Source of the DNA: B1 sp034439755 | Lineage (GTDB): Bacteria > Bacteroidota > Bacteroidia > UKL13-3 | DNA length: 64,000 nt | Assembly: GCA_034439755.1 (NCBI GenBank) | Contig: JAWXAZ010000011.1 | Location: forward strand, 31,290 to 95,289 | Reading direction: 5' to 3' | Part shown: one piece after another, positions 58,823-64,000 of the stretch | Numbering within the stretch: the stretch's first letter is position 1 | Layout: each line of letters begins with the position of its first letter | Position numbers and translations under genes: made by a program | Notes under the pieces: generated by a model | The model's input: the letters and a program-made list of their open reading frames with translations, nothing else | Databases searched by the model: none | Told to the model about the DNA's origin: nothing

Positions 58823-61574
58823 GCCTTAAAACAATATACGTGTTTTCATTTATATAATTGCTGTTGGCATTTCGGCTGAACCCAATATTCTGATTAAGCA
58901 GATCGTTGACCCCAATTTTGGCGATTAAATTTTCGTCTTTTCTAAATTTATAAGAGATATAGGCACTCACAATTACGGTGTTATTATTCTTGCTAAACAC
59001 CTGTGTTTGTTGCCTAATATTCCATTGAGCATCTAAAAACCATTCAAACTTTTTGGGCAACATAATATTGGCACTCCCATACACAGAATAGGTAAAAAAC
59101 TCCGTGGTAACATCTGGCCTTAGGCTTGTTTTAGAACTGTTGTAGGTAACAGAAGGCGAGAAGCTAAATTCGTATTTATCTTCCTTTTCAAAATAAATGT
59201 TTAGGTCGTATGTTGAGTTAAAATTTACGTTGGTATTGGATAGGGTATTGATAAAATTGGCACTTTTATATAGCGCGCCATTTAAACTTTGGCTAATGCC
59301 CAAATTGAGTTTGGGTATCTTAAAATAATATTGCAAATAAGCATACATGTTTTGATTGCCATCTACATTTACCGTTTTATAAATTCTTCTTCCTAGCTTG
59401 TCTACCTCATCGTAATTGGCAAAATCGTTAAAGGTATAACTGTAGCTTGTGCTTATATAAATACTTCTGCCCGAAATAGGTTGATAGCTGTTGTAGGATA
59501 AGCTAAAATCATTGTCGAATTGCTGACCCAAATTTGGGTTGCCTTTAAAAATTACTAAGGGATTGCTTAGGTCTTGAATGGGATTTATTTGCTGTAAAGT
59601 GGGTTGCCTGGTTGATCCATAATAATTAACGCGCAGGTTTTTAGAAGTTGATATTTTATAGTTCAAAGCCGCTGCCGGAAACAGGTTAAGGAAGTTCTGA
59701 TATTGTGTAGTATCTCTAATATTATCTTGCTGGGTGAGGTTGGTTTGACTAAGTCTGCCACCAAAATTTGCATTTAATTTTTTAGTAATTTTCCTAAAAG
59801 TGATGCCTCCTTTTTGAATGCCAATATTATAATTTAAGTCGTTGCTTAAAGTATCTACCCTGTCGCTATAATTTCCGCCAAAAGATTTGTTATAGGTATT
59901 AATGCTCGAGTGATTTAAAGTTAAATGATAATCGTAATCTGCAATTACTGACCATGTTTTAGAAAGAGGTTCTGTATAGGAGAGTTTTGCCCCAAAATTA
60001 TTTCCGTTTTCATCCACTCTTTTAAGCTGATCCAAGCTTTGTTCGCTGTTAACACTAGAATCGCCATTAAAAAAGGTTGTTTCTGATTTTAAACTTCCAT
60101 CGCTTGCGTTTTGGTTAAATTTATGATCGGCCAGGAGTGAAACAGAGCGACCTAATTTCATGAATTTTTTGTTTAAGAAAAACGAATAATTGCCATTAGT
60201 ACTTGAACCAATATTGTTGTTTTCTCTTTTGTTTCTATTCACAATTTGTGAGAGTCCGTTAAAGTTTTCTGACGAGAATTCGTTTTGGTTTTCGTAAGTG
60301 GTTTGCGTGGCATTTGCCTTAATGGTTAAGGTGCTTAAGGAATCGAGTTTAAATTCAACTTTACCCGTTAGGTTATTCGCGGTGCGGCGGTTATCCATTT
60401 TGTTCAATTGGGTATTGAAGTACATGGTATCGGGCAAAATGTATTGCGTAAAATTCTTATCAATTCCCTTTACCAAGGTTTGCCTGTGAGTAGCAGTAAG
60501 GTTATACCCAATTTTATCATTTTTAATTTTATCCGAAAAATTTCCGCCTAAAAAAAGCGATTGGGGTATCCCGTTTCCATTATAAGCATTTGGATCAGAC
60601 TGATAATAAGAATACATATACCCAGAGGCATCATCATATTCTACATTGTTGCCACCCATGTACTTTTCCCTGTCGTCCCAATCAAGTCCGGTTTTATTGG
60701 TATTGCTAAGAGTTGAAAATACAGAAGCCTTTCTTTTGTTCTTAAAGTTGTTGTACATGGCCTCGCCTTCATACCTGTTTTCGGTGCCAAAAGTGGTGGG
60801 TACTCCATCAATTTTACTGTCGTTTTTGGTGCCTAAACCTGCTCCAACTTTTCCAAAATATCCCTTTTTGGCATCCTCTTTTAGGGTAAGGTTAATGGTC
60901 TTTTCCTTGGTACCATCGTCTATGCCTGTTTGTTGGGTAGTTTCGCTTTTTCTATCAAAAACCTGCACGGTTTCTACATTATCGGCCCGTATATTTTTGG
61001 TTGCAATGGTTGGGTCATTGCCAAAAAACTCTTCACCATCTACTAAAACTTTTTTTACTTCCTCGCCATGGGCCGTAATTTTACCATCTTTATCAACTTG
61101 TAAGCCAGGTAGTTTTTTAAGTAAATCTTCTACATTCGAATTCTTGTTGGTTAAAAAAGAATCGACCAAGAACTCTGTTGTATCGCCTTTAATTTTAATG
61201 GCCGATCTATCTTTAATGAGCACCTCACGCAATAAATTTTCTTTGGTTAACAAGGAAATATAACCCAAATTTAATTGTTCATTTTCCTTTAAAACCAAGT
61301 TCTCTTCATAATCTGCATAACTAGGGCGCGTTATCAGCAATTGGTAAGTATCGGCAGGTAACTGGCTGAACCTAAACTCATTTTTGGTGTTCACGAATTG
61401 AGTTCTATATAAGATGCCATTCTTTTTTATAAGCGATACGCTCGAAAAGGCCATGGGCTTATAATTGTTGGTATCCTGAACCATTCCATAAATAGTGGCT
61501 TCTTGGCATTTGCCTAATTGGGGTAATAATACCAAGGCAATTATAATTGCCCAAAGGGTGTAAATTGTTTTCAT
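58770..61574 (-). CDS. Outer-membrane beta-barrel (TonB-receptor-like) protein with CarboxypepD_reg domain
   Basis: The 934-residue protein has a signal peptide (ending LGKCQ), a CarboxypepD_reg-like domain (about 25-115: TIYGMVQDTNNYKPMAFSSV) and a plug with LLKKLPGLQVDKDGKITAHG and KVLVDGEEFFGNDP, the OMP_b-brl_3 receptor signature. A long barrel rich in aromatic strands follows, ending LNLTYNFNNGPKK. The C-terminus is not the usual terminal Phe: GPKK follows YNF. The paired GLPGLI gene lies downstream across the repeat array. The ligand is unknown. Confidence 0.9.
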   Translation of the reverse strand: MKTIYTLWAIIIALVLLPQLGKCQEATIYGMVQDTNNYKPMAFSSVSLIKKNGILYRTQFVNTKNEFRFSQLPADTYQLLITRPSYADYEENLVLKENEQLNLGYISLLTKENLLREVLIKDRSAIKIKGDTTEFLVDSFLTNKNSNVEDLLKKLPGLQVDKDGKITAHGEEVKKVLVDGEEFFGNDPTIATKNIRADNVETVQVFDRKSETTQQTGIDDGTKEKTINLTLKEDAKKGYFGKVGAGLGTKNDSKIDGVPTTFGTENRYEGEAMYNNFKNKRKASVFSTLSNTNKTGLDWDDREKYMGGNNVEYDDASGYMYSYYQSDPNAYNGNGIPQSLFLGGNFSDKIKNDKIGYNLTATHRQTLVKGIDKNFTQYILPDTMYFNTQLNKMDNRRTANNLTGKVEFKLDSLSTLTIKANATQTTYENQNEFSSENFNGLSQIVNRNKRENNNIGSSTNGNYSFFLNKKFMKLGRSVSLLADHKFNQNASDGSLKSETTFFNGDSSVNSEQSLDQLKRVDENGNNFGAKLSYTEPLSKTWSVIADYDYHLTLNHSSINTYNKSFGGNYSDRVDTLSNDLNYNIGIQKGGITFRKITKKLNANFGGRLSQTNLTQQDNIRDTTQYQNFLNLFPAAALNYKISTSKNLRVNYYGSTRQPTLQQINPIQDLSNPLVIFKGNPNLGQQFDNDFSLSYNSYQPISGRSIYISTSYSYTFNDFANYDEVDKLGRRIYKTVNVDGNQNMYAYLQYYFKIPKLNLGISQSLNGALYKSANFINTLSNTNVNFNSTYDLNIYFEKEDKYEFSFSPSVTYNSSKTSLRPDVTTEFFTYSVYGSANIMLPKKFEWFLDAQWNIRQQTQVFSKNNNTVIVSAYISYKFRKDENLIAKIGVNDLLNQNIGFSRNANSNYINENTYIVLRRYFMLNLTYNFNNGPKK

Positions 61575-61648
61575 TGATGCTCAAATATGCACTTGCTAAA
61601 CGCAAATTTCCAATAATATGTTATAAGCGGTTTTATTTTTGTTTGTAA

Positions 61649-62449
61649 ATGGGGTGCAAGATTGCCCTAATTAAATTAAATTTGTGCAAAATTTTTAAGG
61701 TGGTTAAGCAAAATAAGGAATGGTTTGTAGATTGGTTCGATTCGCCCTATTACCATATTTTGTATGGAAACAGGGATTATCAGGAAGCAGAATTTTTTCT
61801 GAATAACCTCATTAATCGGTTCAAACCAAATGAAGCTTCTCAAATAATTGATTTGGCTTGTGGCAAAGGCAGGCATTCTATTTACCTCAATTCTAAAGGT
61901 TATCAGGTTACAGGAGTCGATTTGTCTGCTCAAAGTATAGCCCAAGCGAAATTAAATGAAAATGAAAATTTGCGTTTTGAAGTACGCGATTTGCGTCATT
62001 TAGATTTGCCTCAATCTTTCGATTTTGCACTTAATTTATTTACGAGTTTTGCCTATTTCGATAATTTTGAAACCGACTTATTGGTGCTGAACCAAATTAA
62101 ATCGGTGCTTAAACCAGACGCTTATTTACTCATAGATTTCTTTAATGCCAAAAAGGTTATTCAACAGTTGGTTTACGAAGAATCTATTACCCGAAATAAC
62201 ATTCAGTTTCTTTGCAAAAGAAAAGTGATGGATGGCAAGATTGTGAAGGACATTAGCTTTAGCGATAAGGGCATTGATTATAATTTTCAAGAAAAAGTTC
62301 AAGCGCTCTTGTTAGCAGATTTTGAATCGCTACTTTTAAAAGCAAACTTTAAATTGATTGATGTTTTTGGTGCCTACGATTTATCTGCCTTCGATGAAAA
62401 TACCAGCGATAGACTCATTTTAATTGCCCAAAATTCAAATGTTAGATAA
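61649..62449 (+). CDS. Class I SAM-dependent methyltransferase
   Basis: The protein has NKEWFVDWFDSPYYHILYG, then IIDLACGKGRHSIYL (SAM loop), VTGVDLSAQSI and DLRHLDLPQSFDFALNLF. Homologues usually begin close to NKEWF, so a GTG at 61700 may be the real start; the ATG at 61649 lies only eight bases after a TAttTTTG box (61634-61641). The substrate is unknown. Its stop overlaps the ATG of the PAP2 gene. Confidence 0.85.
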   Translation: MGCKIALIKLNLCKIFKVVKQNKEWFVDWFDSPYYHILYGNRDYQEAEFFLNNLINRFKPNEASQIIDLACGKGRHSIYLNSKGYQVTGVDLSAQSIAQAKLNENENLRFEVRDLRHLDLPQSFDFALNLFTSFAYFDNFETDLLVLNQIKSVLKPDAYLLIDFFNAKKVIQQLVYEESITRNNIQFLCKRKVMDGKIVKDISFSDKGIDYNFQEKVQALLLADFESLLLKANFKLIDVFGAYDLSAFDENTSDRLILIAQNSNVR

Positions 62450-63002
62450 CTTACTTCAATTTGATAAGCAGTTCTTTTTGGCCATTAATAATGGATTAGC
62501 AAATTCGTTTTTCGACTTTCTATGTCCTTATCTCAGGATGCAAGAGTTTTGGTATCCTTTGTATGCTGTAATTATCTTTTTTATTGTTAAGAAATATAGC
62601 AAAGAAAGTTGGAAAATTTTATTAGCTGTAGCCCTCATGATAGTGGCTACAGACCAGTTTAGTGCCAATTTAGTTAAGAATACTTTTATGCGCTTAAGGC
62701 CTTGTGCCGAACCAAGCTTAGATGGATTGGTGAGGCACTTAATAGATCGCTGTGCGGGCTATAGTTTTATGAGTGCCCACGCAACCAACCATTTTGCCTT
62801 GGCCGTTTTTATAGCCTTCTTTTTTAAAGAATATAAATGGCTAAAATGGACCTTGTTATTTTGGGCATTCAGCATTGCTTTTTCTCAAGTTTATGTGGGT
62901 GTTCATTATCCATTCGATGTTATTGCTGGTGGCTTAACCGGTATCCTTTTTGGCACAGCCTTTTCTAAATATGTTTCAAAATATTTAAAACCATTATCAT
63001 GA
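62439..63002 (+). CDS. PAP2-superfamily membrane phosphatase
   Basis: The protein is about 187 residues from the ATG at 62439 (MLDNLLQFD); the TTG at 62424 opens a longer frame. It has about five membrane segments and the motifs KNTFMRLRP, FMSAHATNH (the usual PSGH serine-glycine is Met-Ser-Ala-His here) and SQVYVGVHYPFDV. It is likely an undecaprenyl-pyrophosphate or lipid phosphatase. It overlaps the methyltransferase by 11 bases and the ZIP gene by four. Confidence 0.88.
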   Translation: MLDNLLQFDKQFFLAINNGLANSFFDFLCPYLRMQEFWYPLYAVIIFFIVKKYSKESWKILLAVALMIVATDQFSANLVKNTFMRLRPCAEPSLDGLVRHLIDRCAGYSFMSAHATNHFALAVFIAFFFKEYKWLKWTLLFWAFSIAFSQVYVGVHYPFDVIAGGLTGILFGTAFSKYVSKYLKPLS

Positions 63003-63727
63003 GTCTTTTGTGGTTATTCTTATTGCCTCTTGGTCCCTTAATTGGAAGTTATCTTGCCATAACTAGCACCAAAAAATTTCAGGAAGAACTCAATTGGTTT
63101 TTGGCTTTTGCAGGTGCCTATTTATTGGGAATTACCTTGTTGAATTTAATTCCAGAAGTGTTTCAAACGTTCGATCCATACAAAGGCTTATTGGTTTTGG
63201 CGGGCTTCTTTTTTCAGATATTTTTAGAGCGCTTTTCAGAGGGCATAGAACACGGACACATGCACATTCACCACAAGTTAAAAACCAAAGTAATTCCCTT
63301 TGGCATTGTGGCCTCCATGAGTTTGCATTCGTTTACAGAAGGTATTCCCATTGGCTCACTTTTAATGAATAACAACCCCAGTTTTTACTCCCTGTTATTT
63401 GGTATTATCCTGCACGAAATTCCAGCCGCCTTTGCCCTAATAAGTATCCTAAAAGGCATTCACATTGCCACAAAATCTTTGCGTAATATTAGCTTAATAT
63501 ATGGCGCCATGGCTTTGCTTGGTTCGGCCATCAGTATCTATTTAAAGTCAAGCATTAACGAAGAATTTTTCGATTATTTTATGGCTTTTGTAATTGGCAC
63601 ATTTCTCCACATTTCAACTACCATTTTATTCGAAAACACAGAGCAACATCACTTCAGCAAAAAGAAATTATCTGCCGTATTTATCGGCATTGCCTTAGCC
63701 ACCCTCATTAGCCTCGGGTTGCATTAA
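62999..63727 (+). CDS. ZIP-family divalent metal transporter
   Basis: The 242-residue protein has about seven to eight membrane helices. A histidine-rich cytoplasmic loop (EHGHMHIHH, about residue 82) and the metal-site helices SLHSFTEGIPIG (about 112) and ILHEIPAAFAL (about 140) are the ZIP signatures. It imports zinc or a related cation. It is last in a three-gene overlapping run. Confidence 0.9.
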   Translation: MSLLWLFLLPLGPLIGSYLAITSTKKFQEELNWFLAFAGAYLLGITLLNLIPEVFQTFDPYKGLLVLAGFFFQIFLERFSEGIEHGHMHIHHKLKTKVIPFGIVASMSLHSFTEGIPIGSLLMNNNPSFYSLLFGIILHEIPAAFALISILKGIHIATKSLRNISLIYGAMALLGSAISIYLKSSINEEFFDYFMAFVIGTFLHISTTILFENTEQHHFSKKKLSAVFIGIALATLISLGLH

Positions 63728-63839
63728 TATCGAAAAGAGGAAAAGTCTTGTAAAAATTGGTAGCTTGCCTTTATTACGTTGAGTAATGGCCCGAAGGATT
63801 GTTACAATTAATTTTATCCAATATATACTACCTAGAACC

Positions 63840-63940
63840 TTAAATAGCTTTTGGCTATTTAATATTTACAATGGTAATAATACCATTACTTAAATAGAAT
63901 TAAATTAGTCCAAAGGCAATTTAATTTTAGTATGGTAAAT
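63840..63940. repeat. AT-rich stem-loop repeat element, copy 2
   Basis: A perfect 9-base stem ttaaatagc/gctatttaa (63840-63862) is followed by a second hairpin with aattaaatt (63898-63906) and aatttaatt (63918-63926), extended by accat(t)act pairing with agtatggt. The loops contain caaagg/ccaaa and the element ends ggtaaatgc, as in the element at 5733-5814. Confidence 0.5.
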
Positions 63941-64000
63941 GCTTAAATACAAATTGTTTAGTCCAAATAATTTTGAACTATTACCTATTGCGTGCAGGTA

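Noticed and set aside
60646..61263. 205-codon plus-strand open frame
   Set aside because: It is wholly antisense to the well-supported receptor gene; the composition reflects the opposite strand.

Overview
The window looks like chromosomal DNA of an AT-rich member of the Bacteroidota. The evidence is a SusC/SusD pair beside a GH97 glucosidase, several TonB-dependent/CarboxypepD_reg outer-membrane receptors, two proteins ending in a type IX secretion (T9SS) sorting domain, a GLPGLI-family protein, and promoter-like boxes of the Bacteroidetes form (TTG, about 20 nt, TAnnTTTG). I cannot name the genus. No rRNA, tRNA, CRISPR array, integrase or insertion sequence was seen.

Layout. 1-5.5 kb: a truncated TPR protein, a YdeI/ArsC-like pair, a GH97 enzyme and a small CxCG protein. 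6-13.7 kb: a glycan-use locus with a secreted multi-module glycan-binding T9SS protein divergent from a susC-susD-DUF5004-lipoprotein-secreted-protein operon, closed by a perfect 22-bp-arm hairpin. 13.7-18.3 kb: a PAP2 phosphatase, a GT39-like membrane glycosyltransferase and a TonB receptor. 18.5-33 kb: an exopolysaccharide/O-antigen-type cluster (SLBB export protein, Wzz-like, Wzy-like, Wzx-like, DegT aminotransferase, PglD-like acetyltransferase, six glycosyltransferases, a methyltransferase), followed by a RidA-type protein and an OafA-like acyltransferase. 34.5-35.2 kb: a decayed strip with a frameshifted lipoprotein and an orphan T9SS tail. 35.2-42 kb: a GbsR/MarR regulator with a perfect operator-like palindrome, two paralogous small membrane proteins, a second GT39-like protein, a DEAD-box helicase and a P-type ATPase. 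42-48.3 kb: a PAS/GAF/histidine-kinase cluster with two stand-alone receivers and a divergent membrane PAS protein. 48.4-64 kb: fabI, an M1 peptidase, a haem-type lipoprotein, a TlpA-like thioredoxin, a T9SS-secreted subtilase, dapA, GLPGLI plus a large receptor, a methyltransferase, a second PAP2 and a ZIP transporter.

How parts work together. The susCD operon, the secreted binding protein and GH97 together suggest uptake and cleavage of alpha-glucans. The 18.5-33 kb genes would build, flip, polymerise and export a polysaccharide that probably carries an N-acylated 4-amino sugar. The priming transferase and sugar-nucleotide genes are not in the window.

Most unusual signals. (1) A decamer, GGTCTGAACC/GGTTCAGACC, occurs at least 13 times, mostly inside genes, far above chance, and is absent from most of the polysaccharide cluster. 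(2) Three genes have their own 3' ends tandemly duplicated just past the stop codon (51.6, 52.5 and 58.5 kb). (3) Related AT-rich stem-loops lie at 5.75 kb and at the right edge.
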